Positions 29,162-39,132 of a stretch of 64,000 nucleotides of DNA are shown here, one piece after another. Location of the stretch: assembly GCF_005406205.1 (NCBI RefSeq), contig NZ_NXLZ01000005.1:43905-107904 (forward strand). Direction: 5' to 3'. Origin of the DNA: Campylobacter estrildidarum. GTDB lineage: Bacteria; Campylobacterota; Campylobacteria; Campylobacterales; Campylobacteraceae. A program made the translations under genes and the position numbers. The notes below the pieces were generated by a model. That model ran no database searches and had not been told where the DNA came from. It saw only the letters and a list, made by a program, of their open reading frames with translations. Each line of letters starts with the position of its first letter. The first letter of the stretch is position 1.

Positions 29162-29716
29162 ATGATGAGATTGAAAGAAAAATATAATCAAAGCATCAAA
29201 CCTGCTTTAGTTAAAGAATTTGATATTAAAAATCCTATGCTTATTCCCGCAATTGAAAAAGTAGTTATTAGTGTAGGTGCAGGTGAACTTGCTAAGGATC
29301 AAAAAGTTTTGCAAAATATTGCTGACACAATTTCTTTAATTGCCGGACAAAAAGCTGTTATTACTAAAGCAAAAAAATCTGTTGCTGGATTTAAAGTTCG
29401 TGAAGGATTTCCAGTTGGAGTTATGGTAACTTTAAGAAAAGAAAATATGTATGCTTTTCTTGATAAGTTAATCTCTATCGCTCTTCCAAGAGTAAAAGAT
29501 TTTAGAGGTTTAAGTAGGGATGGCTTTGATGGGCGTGGAAATTATAATTTTGGTCTTGATGAACAGCTTATGTTTCCGGAAGTTGAGTATGATAAAATTT
29601 TAAGAACCCACGGTATGAATATCTCTATAGTTACAACAGCACAAAATGATAAAGAAGCACAAAAGTTATTAGAACTTATTGGTGTACCATTTGCAAAAGG
29701 AAGAAAAGATGGCTAA
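29162..29716 (+). CDS. rplE: 50S ribosomal protein L5
   Basis: L5 (184 residues) binds 5S rRNA and contacts the P-site tRNA in the central protuberance. [19 protein letters not shown] at the start and the loop [19 protein letters not shown] are family features. The C-terminus ends [11 protein letters not shown]. The reading frame runs 8 bases into the S14 gene, so the last residues come from sequence that doubles as the S14 start. Confidence 0.98.
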   Translation: MMRLKEKYNQSIKPALVKEFDIKNPMLIPAIEKVVISVGAGELAKDQKVLQNIADTISLIAGQKAVITKAKKSVAGFKVREGFPVGVMVTLRKENMYAFLDKLISIALPRVKDFRGLSRDGFDGRGNYNFGLDEQLMFPEVEYDKILRTHGMNISIVTTAQNDKEAQKLLELIGVPFAKGRKDG

Positions 29717-29894
29717 AAAATCAATGATTGCAAAAGCGGCGCGTAAGCCTAAATTTAAAGTAAGGGGCTACACTAGATGTCAAATCTGCGGGCGTCCACA
29801 TTCGGTTTATAGAGATTTTGGAATTTGTAGAGTTTGCTTAAGAAAAATGGGCAATGAAGGTTTGATTCCGGGTCTTAAAAAAGCAAGTTGGTAA
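29709..29894 (+). CDS. rpsN: 30S ribosomal protein S14, zinc-binding type
   Basis: S14 (61 residues) is the short, zinc-dependent form (C+ type). [16 protein letters not shown] and ICRVCLRKM supply the Cys-x2-Cys pairs. The start [16 protein letters not shown] at 29709 overlaps the end of rplE by 8 bases, and AAAGGAAG lies just upstream; a longer frame from 29679 would add ten unrelated residues and is rejected. Confidence 0.97.
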   Translation: MAKKSMIAKAARKPKFKVRGYTRCQICGRPHSVYRDFGICRVCLRKMGNEGLIPGLKKASW

Positions 29895-29903
29895 GGAAAT
29901 AAA

Positions 29904-30299
29904 ATGATAAATGATATAATTTCAGATTCATTAACAAGAATTCGCAATGCAGGAATGAGAAGACTTGAAACAACCAAACTTTTACATTCCAAAGTTGTTG
30001 AAGCTTTAGTAGGAATTTTTCAAGCTAAAGGTTATATTGAAAGTTTTAATGTTATCGAAGAGGATAAAAAGAAATTTATCAATGTGATCTTAAAATATGA
30101 TGAAAAAGGTAAAAGCGTTATCAATGAACTCAAAAGAGTTTCAAAACCAGGTCGTCGTGTTTATAAAGGAAAAGATGAAATCAAACGCTTTAAAAATGGT
30201 TATGGTACTATTGTAGTAAGTACAAGCAAAGGTGTTTTAGCCAATGACGAAGCTTATAAAGCAGGCGTTGGTGGCGAAATTTTATGTACCATTTGGTAA
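29904..30299 (+). CDS. rpsH: 30S ribosomal protein S8
   Basis: S8 (131 residues) is a primary 16S-binding protein and in other bacteria the autoregulator of the spc operon. [20 protein letters not shown] at the start and [20 protein letters not shown] near the end are diagnostic; residues GGEILCTIW close the protein. A 79-bp gap to rplF is the longest inside the operon and has no clear promoter. Confidence 0.99.
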   Translation: MINDIISDSLTRIRNAGMRRLETTKLLHSKVVEALVGIFQAKGYIESFNVIEEDKKKFINVILKYDEKGKSVINELKRVSKPGRRVYKGKDEIKRFKNGYGTIVVSTSKGVLANDEAYKAGVGGEILCTIW

Positions 30300-30378
30300 A
30301 AATCTGCTTTTTATGGCATTGGGTATCCATTCTTTGACAAAAAGTAGAAATATCCTAGACAAATAAAAAGGAAAAAAT

Positions 30379-30915
30379 ATGTCTCGTATAGGTAAACAAC
30401 CAGTAACTATTCCTAATGGAGTAGAGGTAAAATTAGAAGGAAATTTGCTTAAATTTAAAAAAGGAAATTTGGCAAAAGAGCTTGATACAAAAGCTAATGT
30501 TAATGTTGAGATTAAAGACAATGCTATTCTTTTTTCTCCAAAGGGTGAAGATAGACAAAGTAGAGCATACTGGGGAACTTATAGAGCCTTAGCTCACAAT
30601 ATAGTTATTGGCTTAACCCAAGGTTTTTCAAAAACTCTTGAAATTAATGGAGTTGGTTATAAGGCTGCTTTAAAAGGTAAAATTTTGGAATTAAGTTTGG
30701 GCTTTTCGCATCCTATCAATTATAATATTCCAGAGGGAATTGAAATTGTAGTCGATAAAAATAACATAATTGTTAAAGGAAGCGACAAACAAGCTGTTGG
30801 ACAAGTAGCTGCTCAAATTCGTGAATTTAGACCACCTGAGCCTTATAAAGGAAAAGGCGTTAAATATTCAGATGAACGCATTATCCGCAAAGCTGGTAAG
30901 ACATCTAAGAAATAA
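30379..30915 (+). CDS. rplF: 50S ribosomal protein L6
   Basis: L6 (178 residues) lies near the factor-binding site and is needed for late 50S assembly. The start [19 protein letters not shown] and the C-terminal motif [19 protein letters not shown] are conserved. The two homologous L6 domains are apparent from length. AAAAGGA precedes the ATG. Confidence 0.99.
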   Translation: MSRIGKQPVTIPNGVEVKLEGNLLKFKKGNLAKELDTKANVNVEIKDNAILFSPKGEDRQSRAYWGTYRALAHNIVIGLTQGFSKTLEINGVGYKAALKGKILELSLGFSHPINYNIPEGIEIVVDKNNIIVKGSDKQAVGQVAAQIREFRPPEPYKGKGVKYSDERIIRKAGKTSKK

Positions 30916-30925
30916 GGATTAGGTA

Positions 30926-31282
30926 ATGAGAGCAAACATATTAAAAAGAAAACTAACTTTAAGAGTTAAAAGAAAGAAAAGAATTAGAGCAAAAATTTCT
31001 GGTTGTGAAAATTTTCCAAGGATTTCTGTATTTAAATCAAACAGAACTCTTTATATCCAAGCAATTGATGATGTTAAAGCTATTACTTTAGCTGCGGCAG
31101 ATGGACACAAGTTGGGTGTTAAGGCAAATAAAGAAGGTGCTAAAAAAATCGCTGCTGAATTTGCAAAAACACTCAAAGCTAAAAAAATAGAGCAAGCTGT
31201 GTTTGATAGGAATGGTTATATATATCATGGAGTTATCGCAGCTTTGGCTGAATCTTTAAGAGAAAATGGCATTAGGCTATAA
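30926..31282 (+). CDS. rplR: 50S ribosomal protein L18
   Basis: L18 (118 residues) binds 5S rRNA together with L5. A basic N-terminus ([18 protein letters not shown]) precedes the globular domain ending [20 protein letters not shown]. It lies between rplF and rpsE in the usual order. A good AAGGA stands before the ATG. Confidence 0.98.
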   Translation: MRANILKRKLTLRVKRKKRIRAKISGCENFPRISVFKSNRTLYIQAIDDVKAITLAAADGHKLGVKANKEGAKKIAAEFAKTLKAKKIEQAVFDRNGYIYHGVIAALAESLRENGIRL

Positions 31283-31293
31283 GGGGTAAATTT

Positions 31294-31737
31294 ATGGAAA
31301 AATATAATAGAGAAGAATTTGAAGAAGTCATTGTTGATATTGGTAGAGTTACAAAGGTTGTTAAAGGTGGTAGAAGATTTAGATTTACCGCTTTAGTGAT
31401 TGTTGGAAATCGTAAAGGTTTGGTTGGAGTTGGCTATGGAAAAGCTAAAGAAGTTCCAGATGCTATTCGTAAAGCAGTAGATGATGCATTTAAAAATATG
31501 GTTGAAGTTAAGACTAAAGGTTCGACTATTGCACACGATGTAGAAGTAAAATATAATGCAAGTAGAATTTTACTTAAACCAGCTAGCGAAGGTACAGGGG
31601 TTATTGCTGGTGGTTCTACACGCCCTATTGTAGAGCTTGCAGGTATTAAAGATATTTTAACTAAATCTTTAGGTTCAAATAATTCTGCTAATGTAGTTCG
31701 TGCTACAATTAAAGCTTTAACAATGTTAAAAGGATAA
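31294..31737 (+). CDS. rpsE: 30S ribosomal protein S5
   Basis: S5 (147 residues) is part of the mRNA entry channel and influences accuracy. The N-terminal domain has [19 protein letters not shown] and the C-terminal [21 protein letters not shown]30 (rpmD), which in E. coli lies between S5 and L15, is absent here, as expected for Campylobacter. rplO starts 3 bases after the stop. Confidence 0.99.
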   Translation: MEKYNREEFEEVIVDIGRVTKVVKGGRRFRFTALVIVGNRKGLVGVGYGKAKEVPDAIRKAVDDAFKNMVEVKTKGSTIAHDVEVKYNASRILLKPASEGTGVIAGGSTRPIVELAGIKDILTKSLGSNNSANVVRATIKALTMLKG

Positions 31738-31740
31738 ATA

Positions 31741-32133
31741 ATGAATTTAACAAAAGCAGCGGGTTCAACGCATAAAACTAAAAGAATAGGTCGTGGTCAA
31801 GGCAGTGGTATGGGAAAAACTGCTACTAAAGGCGGTAAAGGTCAAACTGCTAGAAAAGGTTATAATGAAAAAAGAGGTTTTGAGGGAGGTCAGCAACCAC
31901 TTCAAAGAAGATTACCAAAAGTGGGTTTTACTTCTAAAATAGAAAAACCTTATGTGATTAATGTTGAAAAAATTACAGCTGTAAAAGATCTTAGCGAAAT
32001 TACAATTGAAAATATCAAGGGCGTCCATAAGCTTTCAAAATCTATTAAAAAAGTAAAACTTATTGGTGCTAGTGCTAAGAGCTTAGTGTCAAAAATTAAA
32101 GATGAGAATATAAGCGTTACTGGAATAAAATAA
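31741..32133 (+). CDS. rplO: 50S ribosomal protein L15
   Basis: L15 (130 residues) is a late assembly protein of the 50S. The glycine-rich N-terminus ([20 protein letters not shown]) and [19 protein letters not shown] are diagnostic. The stop overlaps the secY start as TAATG, coupling ribosome and translocon synthesis. Confidence 0.99.
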   Translation: MNLTKAAGSTHKTKRIGRGQGSGMGKTATKGGKGQTARKGYNEKRGFEGGQQPLQRRLPKVGFTSKIEKPYVINVEKITAVKDLSEITIENIKGVHKLSKSIKKVKLIGASAKSLVSKIKDENISVTGIK

Positions 32134-33398
32134 TGAATAGAGCATTGACGAATAAGATTTTAATCACTTTAGCTTTTTTATTTGCTTATAGGGTTCTGGC
32201 TTATGTTCCAGTTCCTGGCGTCAATGCTGATGTGATTGCAGAATTTTTTAATCATAATCAAAATAATGCTTTGGGTTTGTTTAATGTTTTTAGCGGAGGA
32301 GCAGCACAACGCTTTTCTATTATTTCTTTAGGAATTATGCCTTATATTACTGCTTCTATTATAATGGAACTCTTTGCAGCAACCTTTCCAAGTATTGGCA
32401 AAATGAAAAAAGAACGTGATAGTATGCAAAAATATATGCAAATTATTCGTTATGCAACTATATTGATTACTTTAGCTCAAAGTATAGGTGTAGCCATAGG
32501 CTTACAAAGCTTACATGGTAGAGGTGGATCAAGTGCTATTATGATAGAAGATTTAAATATGTTTATCGCACTTTGTGCTATTTCAATGCTTGCTGGAACT
32601 ATGCTTTTAATGTGGCTTGGCGAACAAATTACACAAAAAGGTATAGGAAATGGTATTTCTTTAATTATTTTTGCAGGTATTGTTTCGGGTATTCCAAGAG
32701 CAATTTCAGGAACTGTAGGACAGATCAATTCAGGAGAGATGAATTTCTTAACCGCTTTTGCTATTTTTGTTTTGATTTTGATTACAATAGGTGCGATTAT
32801 TTATGTAGAACTTGGAGAACGTAGAATTCCTATTTCTTATTCTCGTAAAGTGGTTATGCAAAATCAAAATAAACGCATTATGAATTATATTCCAATTAAA
32901 ATCAATCTTAGTGGAGTGATTCCTCCAATCTTTGCAAGTGCAATTTTGATGTTTCCAGCAACAATTTTACAAACTAGTACAAACCCTTATATACAGGCTG
33001 TTAACGATTTTTTAAACCCTAATGGATATGTGTTTCATATTTTAACTTTTATTTTTGTAATTTTCTTTGCTTATTTTTATGCCTCTATAGCTTTTAATGC
33101 TAAAGATATTGCTGAAAATCTTAAAAAACAAGGTGGTTTTATTCCTGGAATTCGTCCTGGAGAAGGAACTTCAAACTATTTAAATGAAGTGGCTTCTCGT
33201 TTGACTTTATCAGGTTCCATTTATCTAGGGATTATAGCAACTCTACCTTGGGTTTTAGTGAAATTTATGGGCGTGCCTTTCCAATTTGGTGGAACTTCAG
33301 TACTTATTGTAGTACAGGTCGCACTTGATACAATGAGAAAAATTGAAGCTCAAATTTATATGAGCAAATATCAAACCTTGAATGCGGTAGGCTTGTAA
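32133..33398 (+). CDS. secY: Protein translocase subunit SecY
   Basis: Channel subunit of the Sec translocon in the inner membrane, working with SecE, SecG and SecA. The 421-residue protein has ten predicted spans. [20 protein letters not shown] leads to a plug region, and the cytosolic loops carry the conserved GERRIPISYSRK and PGIRPGEGTSNYL that contact SecA and the ribosome. It is the last gene of the operon; adk, map and infA, which follow in many bacteria, are not here. Confidence 0.98.
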   Translation: MNRALTNKILITLAFLFAYRVLAYVPVPGVNADVIAEFFNHNQNNALGLFNVFSGGAAQRFSIISLGIMPYITASIIMELFAATFPSIGKMKKERDSMQKYMQIIRYATILITLAQSIGVAIGLQSLHGRGGSSAIMIEDLNMFIALCAISMLAGTMLLMWLGEQITQKGIGNGISLIIFAGIVSGIPRAISGTVGQINSGEMNFLTAFAIFVLILITIGAIIYVELGERRIPISYSRKVVMQNQNKRIMNYIPIKINLSGVIPPIFASAILMFPATILQTSTNPYIQAVNDFLNPNGYVFHILTFIFVIFFAYFYASIAFNAKDIAENLKKQGGFIPGIRPGEGTSNYLNEVASRLTLSGSIYLGIIATLPWVLVKFMGVPFQFGGTSVLIVVQVALDTMRKIEAQIYMSKYQTLNAVGL

Positions 33399-33432
33399 AA
33401 TCAATTCTAAAATTTTTTTTGGGATTGATTTT
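33397..33432. terminator. Bidirectional terminator between secY and the MFS gene
   Basis: AAAATCAATTC (33397-33407) pairs with GGATTGATTTT (33422-33432), one G-U pair, and an AT-rich loop. A/T-rich flanks on both sides allow termination in both directions. It overlaps the stop of the minus-strand MFS gene. Confidence 0.7.
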
Positions 33433-34703
33433 TAGCTTATTTTCTTTTTTTGTTTTAAAAATACAAATATTATACAAACTACAAAAATAACAATAGCCCA
33501 TATTAAAAAAGCATCAATAAGTCCTAATTTTCTTACTATAGGTTGAGAAATAATAGGACTTAGAAATTGTCCTAAAAAAACACAACTTGCAAGTATTCCA
33601 TAAGCCCTAGCTCTTGCATCTTCAGGACATATAGAAAAAAGGTAAGCGGAGTTATTTACAAGCATTATTCCTCCACCCGTTCCTAATAGTGCTAATGCAA
33701 TTAATACGGATATAAAGTTATGGATTAAAAACAATAACAAAAAAGAACATCCTACTATAAATAAGGTTAAGATATAGATTTTTTTAATGCTCAAAAAACG
33801 TATAATATATTTATAACTAAGCGAAAAAACTCCATAGCAAAGAGCAGAAACAGACATAGAAATTCCGATGTATTTAGGATCTAATCCTAAATGTTCTTCG
33901 ATATAATAAGGAAGTTGCGTTGGAGAAATATAATACACCACCATAATAAAAAAACCAATGAAATAAATCGGAGTAAATTGCCAATAATTTGTTTTAGCTT
34001 CAACTTTGGTATGATTATAGAATTTAAATTTACGTGGTTCAAAGAGATAAATTATAGCTATAAGAGTGATTAATATGCCAAGACCATAAACTAAAAAAGG
34101 ATAACGCCAAGAATAGCCAGAAACAAAACCCGCAATAGAAATAAAAATCGCTCCACCAAATGCACAGAAAAATCCCTGCAAGCTCAAGGCATTTTCGCGA
34201 CGATTAAAACCTCCGTGACTATAATAATCCCCAAGTAAAGCTGAAGCTCCAGTCATAATAAAGGCTGTAGCCATTCCAAAAATAGCTCTTGAAATCAAAA
34301 TAGCATAGATATCATTTAAAAAAAATCCACTTACTCCAGATATAGTCCATATTACCATCGCAGGAAAAACAAATTTTAATTTGCCAAATTTATCCATTAA
34401 AATTCCTGCAAAAGGAGATAAGATAACGACAAAGATCGCAGGCATGGTTAAAACTAATCTTACCAAGATATCAAGATGGGCTAAGGTAAAACTTGTTGAG
34501 CTTGTAGCACCAGCTTGTATTAAAAGATTTTCAAAATGTTTATTGATAGCAGGCAGAGCAGAGGCGATAACTACACTTCCTAGCATAGTCATTGCTGCCA
34601 TAGAGAATACTGCAGTTTTAAAAGTCGACTTTTCGGTAATTTCAACAATTTTTTTATCTAATTTTGTATCATTAGGATGGAATTTATAAGTTTTTTTTCG
34701 CAT
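33432..34703 (-). CDS. Major facilitator superfamily transporter
   Basis: Inner membrane carrier of about 423 residues and twelve predicted spans. The first cytosolic loop AGILMDKFGKLKFVFP fits the MFS motif A (G-x3-D-x-GRR/K), and FSMAAMTMLGSVVIASALPA is the first span. The family is like drug:proton antiporters of the 12-TM type, but the substrate is unknown. ATG at 34703 follows AAAAGGC; a TTG at 34733 would add ten residues and includes a TATAAT box (the start of the ORF is in the promoter), so it is rejected. The syntenic C. jejuni gene is also an MFS transporter as I recall. It is divergent from topA. Confidence 0.85.
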   Translation of the reverse strand: MRKKTYKFHPNDTKLDKKIVEITEKSTFKTAVFSMAAMTMLGSVVIASALPAINKHFENLLIQAGATSSTSFTLAHLDILVRLVLTMPAIFVVILSPFAGILMDKFGKLKFVFPAMVIWTISGVSGFFLNDIYAILISRAIFGMATAFIMTGASALLGDYYSHGGFNRRENALSLQGFFCAFGGAIFISIAGFVSGYSWRYPFLVYGLGILITLIAIIYLFEPRKFKFYNHTKVEAKTNYWQFTPIYFIGFFIMVVYYISPTQLPYYIEEHLGLDPKYIGISMSVSALCYGVFSLSYKYIIRFLSIKKIYILTLFIVGCSFLLLFLIHNFISVLIALALLGTGGGIMLVNNSAYLFSICPEDARARAYGILASCVFLGQFLSPIISQPIVRKLGLIDAFLIWAIVIFVVCIIFVFLKQKKKIS

Positions 34704-34879
34704 TTTTAAGCCTTTTTGTTTATTATACTCCAAATTTTTGTTTAGATTTGAAATATTTTATGTTTATTTTTTTATATACTTTTTTATAAGTAAAATTTTA
34801 AAGTTTTTTAGCTAAATTCAATTTTTTATTTAATTAAGAAGATAACATTTTGCTATCTAGAAATTTGAGGTAATAACTC

Positions 34880-36973
34880 ATGAAGAAGAATTTAATCATA
34901 GTAGAATCTCCCGCTAAAGCTAAAACCATAGGGAATTTTTTAGGGAAAAATTATGAGGTTATAGCTTCTAAAGGGCACATAAGAGATCTACCTAAAACAA
35001 GCTTTGGTATAAAAATAGAAAATGATGAATTTATACCAGAATACAGAATAACAAGTGATCATAGTAGTTTAGTTAAGGAACTTAAAGAGAAAGCAAAAAA
35101 TGCCTCACAAGTATATCTTGCAACCGATGAAGATAGGGAGGGTGAAGCTATAGCATATCATATTGCAAAAGCTATAGGTAAAGATGAAAATCTTTTACCT
35201 CGCATTGTATTTCATGAGATCACCAAAAGTGCGATTGAAGATGCTTTAAAAAATCCAAGAAAACTCAATATGCATTCAGTTAATGCTCAACAAACTAGGC
35301 GTTTATTAGATCGTATCGTGGGTTATAAGCTTAGTCCTTTATTGGGACAAAAAATTCAAAGAGGCTTGAGTGCTGGACGTGTTCAAAGTGCAGCTTTAAA
35401 AATCATAGTCGATAGGGAAAAGGAAATTCGTGCTTTTGTTCCGCTAGAATATTTTAGTATTGATATGATTTTTAATTCTAATTTAGATGCTGAGTTGGTT
35501 GAATTTGATAAGGCAAAAATTGAAAAACTTACTATTACCAATAAAGATCGTGCAAAATTGATTCTTGAGACTTGTAAAAATGGTGATTATGTTATAGAAA
35601 ATATAGAAAGCAAAGAAAGAAAAATCGCTCCACCGCCTCCTTTCATGACTTCAACTTTACAGCAAAGCGCAAGCAATCGCTTAGGGTTTAATCCTAAAAA
35701 AACAATGATGTTGGCTCAAAAACTTTATGAAGGGGTTAATACTCACCAAGGTATGATGGGTGTGATCACTTATATGAGAACTGATAGTTTGAATTTGGCC
35801 AAAGAAGCGGTTGATAAGGTAAGAAAATTAATCCAAAAAGATTTTGGAAAAGATTATTTGCCTAGCAAAGCTAATGTTTATGTAACAAAAGCAAAAGGAG
35901 CACAAGAAGCACATGAGGCTATCCGTCCTACAAATTTGGAATTTACACCGCAAATTGCGGCTAAATTTTTAGACAAGGATGAATTAAGGCTTTATACACT
36001 CATTTATAATCGTTTTTTGGCTTGTCAAATGAATCCTGCTATTTCTCAAACGCAAAATGTTTTTGTAAAAAATGATAGGGCTTTATTTAAGATAAGCGGC
36101 AGAAAAATTCTTTTTGATGGGTATTATAAAGTTTATGGAGATATGGATAAGGATAAAATTTTGCCTAACCTTCAAAAAGGTGAGAAATTGAAAATTCAAA
36201 AATTAGAAATGAATTCACATTTTACTGAACCTCCTTCAAGATATTCTGAAGCAGGCCTTGTAAAGAAATTGGAAAGTTTGGGTATAGGCCGTCCATCGAC
36301 TTATGCTCCAACTATTTCCATACTTACAAGTCGTGATTATGTTAAAATCGATAAAAAACAACTCATTCCTAGCGATATCGCTTTTAATGTTACTGAAGTA
36401 CTTGAAAAGAATTTTAGTGATATTGTGGATAGTAAATTCACTTCAAATCTTGAAAATACTTTAGATGAAATTGCTGAAGATAAAGCAGATTGGCAAAATA
36501 TCTTGAAAGAATTTTATTACCCTTTTATGAGAAAAATTGAAGAAGGAAAGACTAAGATTGCAAGTCAAAAAACAGTAGTAAAACTAGGTGAAACTTGTCC
36601 TGAATGTGGCGGAGAACTTGCTATAAGAAAAGGACGTTTTGGTGAATTTGTAGCTTGTTTAAATTTTCCAAAATGTAAATATTCTAGAAATTTAAAAAAT
36701 AAAACAAATGAAGAAAATAGTCCTACAAAAAAAATCAATAGCATAGGTATGATTTGTCCTAGTTGTCAAAAGGGTGAAGTTGTTGAACGTTTTTCTAAGC
36801 GCGGAAAATTTTATGGTTGTAGTGCTTACCCGAAGTGTAATTTTATTTCAAAATATAAGCCAAGTGATGAAAAATGTGAAGAGTGTGGTGAAAATTTAGT
36901 GATTAAAGAGCTTAAAAAGGGCACTTTTTTAGAATGTCTTAAATGCAAAATCAAAAAGGAAATGAAAGAATAA
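34880..36973 (+). CDS. topA: DNA topoisomerase I
   Basis: Type IA topoisomerase that relaxes negative supercoils. The 697-residue protein begins with the TOPRIM domain (IIVESPAKAKTIGNFLGKNY, TDEDREGEAIAYHI). The catalytic tyrosine is in MGVITYMRTDSLNL (about residue 300). The C-terminus holds three zinc-ribbon repeats with Cys pairs (CPECGGELAIRKGRFGEF, CPSCQKGEVVERFSKRG, CEECGENLVIKELKKG). Length is normal for epsilonproteobacteria. GAGG before the ATG is a fair ribosome site. bioB follows after 64 bp. Confidence 0.98.
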   Translation: MKKNLIIVESPAKAKTIGNFLGKNYEVIASKGHIRDLPKTSFGIKIENDEFIPEYRITSDHSSLVKELKEKAKNASQVYLATDEDREGEAIAYHIAKAIGKDENLLPRIVFHEITKSAIEDALKNPRKLNMHSVNAQQTRRLLDRIVGYKLSPLLGQKIQRGLSAGRVQSAALKIIVDREKEIRAFVPLEYFSIDMIFNSNLDAELVEFDKAKIEKLTITNKDRAKLILETCKNGDYVIENIESKERKIAPPPPFMTSTLQQSASNRLGFNPKKTMMLAQKLYEGVNTHQGMMGVITYMRTDSLNLAKEAVDKVRKLIQKDFGKDYLPSKANVYVTKAKGAQEAHEAIRPTNLEFTPQIAAKFLDKDELRLYTLIYNRFLACQMNPAISQTQNVFVKNDRALFKISGRKILFDGYYKVYGDMDKDKILPNLQKGEKLKIQKLEMNSHFTEPPSRYSEAGLVKKLESLGIGRPSTYAPTISILTSRDYVKIDKKQLIPSDIAFNVTEVLEKNFSDIVDSKFTSNLENTLDEIAEDKADWQNILKEFYYPFMRKIEEGKTKIASQKTVVKLGETCPECGGELAIRKGRFGEFVACLNFPKCKYSRNLKNKTNEENSPTKKINSIGMICPSCQKGEVVERFSKRGKFYGCSAYPKCNFISKYKPSDEKCEECGENLVIKELKKGTFLECLKCKIKKEMKE

Positions 36974-37037
36974 AAGAAATTTATTTAAGTCTCTTTTTGT
37001 TAGAATATGGGTTTTAATTGTTAAATTAGGAGAAACG

Positions 37038-37874
37038 ATGCAAATTATGCTTTGTGCTATTTCTAATATAGCAAGCGGAAATTGCTCAGAAGATTGCAAA
37101 TACTGTACTCAAAGCGCCTATGTAAAAACAGATATTCACAAATATAGACGTAAAGAAATTTCTCAAATTGTTTTAGAGGCAAAAATAGCTAAAAAAAACG
37201 AGGCTTTAGGATTTTGTTTAGTAACTGCTGGACTTGGACTTGATGATGAAAAATTAGAATATGTTTGCGAGGCTGCAAGAGCGGTTAAAAAAGAAGTTCC
37301 CGATTTACTCCTTATAGCTTGTAATGGCATAGCTAACGTGGAACAACTTAAGGAATTAAAAAAAGCAGGAATTTTTTCTTATAATCATAATCTTGAAACC
37401 TCTAAAGAATTTTTTCCTCAAATTTGCACCACTCATACTTGGGAAAGTCGTTTTCAAACCAATCTTAATGCCAAAGAAGCGGGACTTATGCTTTGCTGTG
37501 GTGGAATTTATGGTATGGGTGAAAGCTTTGAAGATAGAATAAGTTTTAGAAAATCTTTGCAAGAGTTGCAACCTTTTTCAAGCCCGATCAATTTTTTTAT
37601 TGCTAATGATAATTTGAATTTAAAAGTTCCCAAATTAGATGTAGATGAAGCTTTAAAAATCATCAGCGATACCAAAGAGGCTTTACCACAAACTGTAATT
37701 ATGGTTGCAGGTGGAAGGGAGGTTGTTTTAGGTAAAAGACAATATGAAATTTTTAAAGCAGGTGCCAGTGCTATTGTTATAGGAGATTATCTTACGACAA
37801 AGGGAGAAGAACCAAGTCGTGATATAGTCGAGCTAAAAAAGATGGGATTTACATTTGCATCAGAATGTCATTGA
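37038..37874 (+). CDS. bioB: Biotin synthase
   Basis: Radical SAM enzyme that inserts sulfur into dethiobiotin to give biotin. The motif CSEDCKYCTQS (Cys-x3-Cys-x2-Cys) binds the [4Fe-4S] cluster; YNHNLETSKEFFPQI and NFFIANDNLNL are family segments. At 278 residues it is shorter than E. coli BioB (346), lacking N-terminal residues, and is the form found in Campylobacter and Helicobacter. The Shine-Dalgarno is TAGGAGA. The last 20 bases overlap the antiporter gene, so both are likely in one transcript. Confidence 0.95.
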   Translation: MQIMLCAISNIASGNCSEDCKYCTQSAYVKTDIHKYRRKEISQIVLEAKIAKKNEALGFCLVTAGLGLDDEKLEYVCEAARAVKKEVPDLLLIACNGIANVEQLKELKKAGIFSYNHNLETSKEFFPQICTTHTWESRFQTNLNAKEAGLMLCCGGIYGMGESFEDRISFRKSLQELQPFSSPINFFIANDNLNLKVPKLDVDEALKIISDTKEALPQTVIMVAGGREVVLGKRQYEIFKAGASAIVIGDYLTTKGEEPSRDIVELKKMGFTFASECH

Positions 37875-39030
37875 TACTCAAGGTTTAATCGACTTAAAAA
37901 TTCTTATAGCTATAGCGCTTTGTTTATTGTTTTCCCCGTATATTGCTAAAGTTTTACGCTTGCCAATTTCTGCGACGGAAATCATTTTAGGATCGATTGT
38001 GGCTTATTTTGGATTTATTGGTAAGAGTGAAAATTTTTCAATTTTAGCTAATGTTGGTTTTTATTATTTGATGTTTATCGCGGGTATGGAAATCAATTTA
38101 AGAACTTTTTTTAGCTTAGAAAAAGAGATCATTAAAAAAAGTTTTTTATATATTATTTTGCTTTATTTATCGTCTTTGTTTATAGTATGGATTTTTAAAC
38201 TTTCTTTTGTTTTTGTTTTGATTATACCTGTTATGAGTGTAGGGCTTTTATCTTTGCTTTATAAGGATTTTGGAAAAGAGTGTTATTGGTTAAATATAGC
38301 TATGATAGTTGCAACTTTAGCTGAGGTTATTTCCATAGTTCTTCTGACAATAGCTGGAGCATTTTTAAAAGAAGGTACAAGTATAGTTGATGTAATGCAA
38401 AGTGTATTGTATCTTGGCATCTTTTTGGGTCTTTGTTTGCTTGGATTTAAAATTCTTGGAGTGCTTTTATGGTGGTATCCACAGATTAAAGTTATACTGA
38501 TGCCATGGGAAGACAAAAATGAAAAAGATATCAGATTTTGCATGGCAATTTTTATTTTAATTATAGTAGCTATGATTATTGCAAAACTTGAAATTGTTTT
38601 AGGTTCTTTTATAGCGGGTTCTTTTATAGCAACTTTTTTTAGTCATAAAAAAGATTTAGAACATAAAATTTCAACCTTTGGCTATGGCTTTTTGATTCCG
38701 ATTTTTTTTATTTATATAGGCTCAACTTTTGATTTTAAAATGATTTTAGAATACAAAATTGTTTTAAATGCCGTTTTATTAATGTTGGTCATGGTAGGCT
38801 TAAGAATTTTATGTGCTAGCGTTTTTGTAAAAAAAATAGGTTTTAAAAGTATGATTTTATTTGGTCTAGGGCATTCTATGCCTTTGACTTTACTTATTGC
38901 AACTGCTACGCTTGGATATTCGGCAAAGGTACTTGATCAAGAAATTTATTCAGCGTTAGTATTAACTGCTTTATTTGAAGCTATAATTGTAATGAGTGTG
39001 ATTAAATTTATATCAAATATCAAATATTAA
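37855..39030 (+). CDS. CPA2-type cation:proton antiporter
   Basis: Inner membrane monovalent cation:proton antiporter of 391 residues, about twelve spans. LPISATEIILGSIVAYFGFI and later VLGSFIAGSFIATFF match the Na+/H+ exchanger (KefB/NapA-like) family. There is no C-terminal regulatory TrkA domain, so ion specificity is unclear. The start is uncertain: TTG at 37855, within bioB, is the only one that keeps the first span, and no ATG lies near. The gene overlaps bioB by 20 bases. Confidence 0.82.
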   Translation: MHQNVIDTQGLIDLKILIAIALCLLFSPYIAKVLRLPISATEIILGSIVAYFGFIGKSENFSILANVGFYYLMFIAGMEINLRTFFSLEKEIIKKSFLYIILLYLSSLFIVWIFKLSFVFVLIIPVMSVGLLSLLYKDFGKECYWLNIAMIVATLAEVISIVLLTIAGAFLKEGTSIVDVMQSVLYLGIFLGLCLLGFKILGVLLWWYPQIKVILMPWEDKNEKDIRFCMAIFILIIVAMIIAKLEIVLGSFIAGSFIATFFSHKKDLEHKISTFGYGFLIPIFFIYIGSTFDFKMILEYKIVLNAVLLMLVMVGLRILCASVFVKKIGFKSMILFGLGHSMPLTLLIATATLGYSAKVLDQEIYSALVLTALFEAIIVMSVIKFISNIKY

Positions 39031-39132
39031 GTTACCTTTTTACCCAAATAAATTAACAAAATTGAAAAAATAAAAACAAAAAAGCTTATTCTCATTCTTT
39101 TTTTATTAGAATAAAATAAAAAAGGGGTAAAA

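Noticed and set aside
34704..34733. Longer start of the MFS transporter
   Set aside because: It overlaps the promoter-like TATAAT and lacks a ribosome site.
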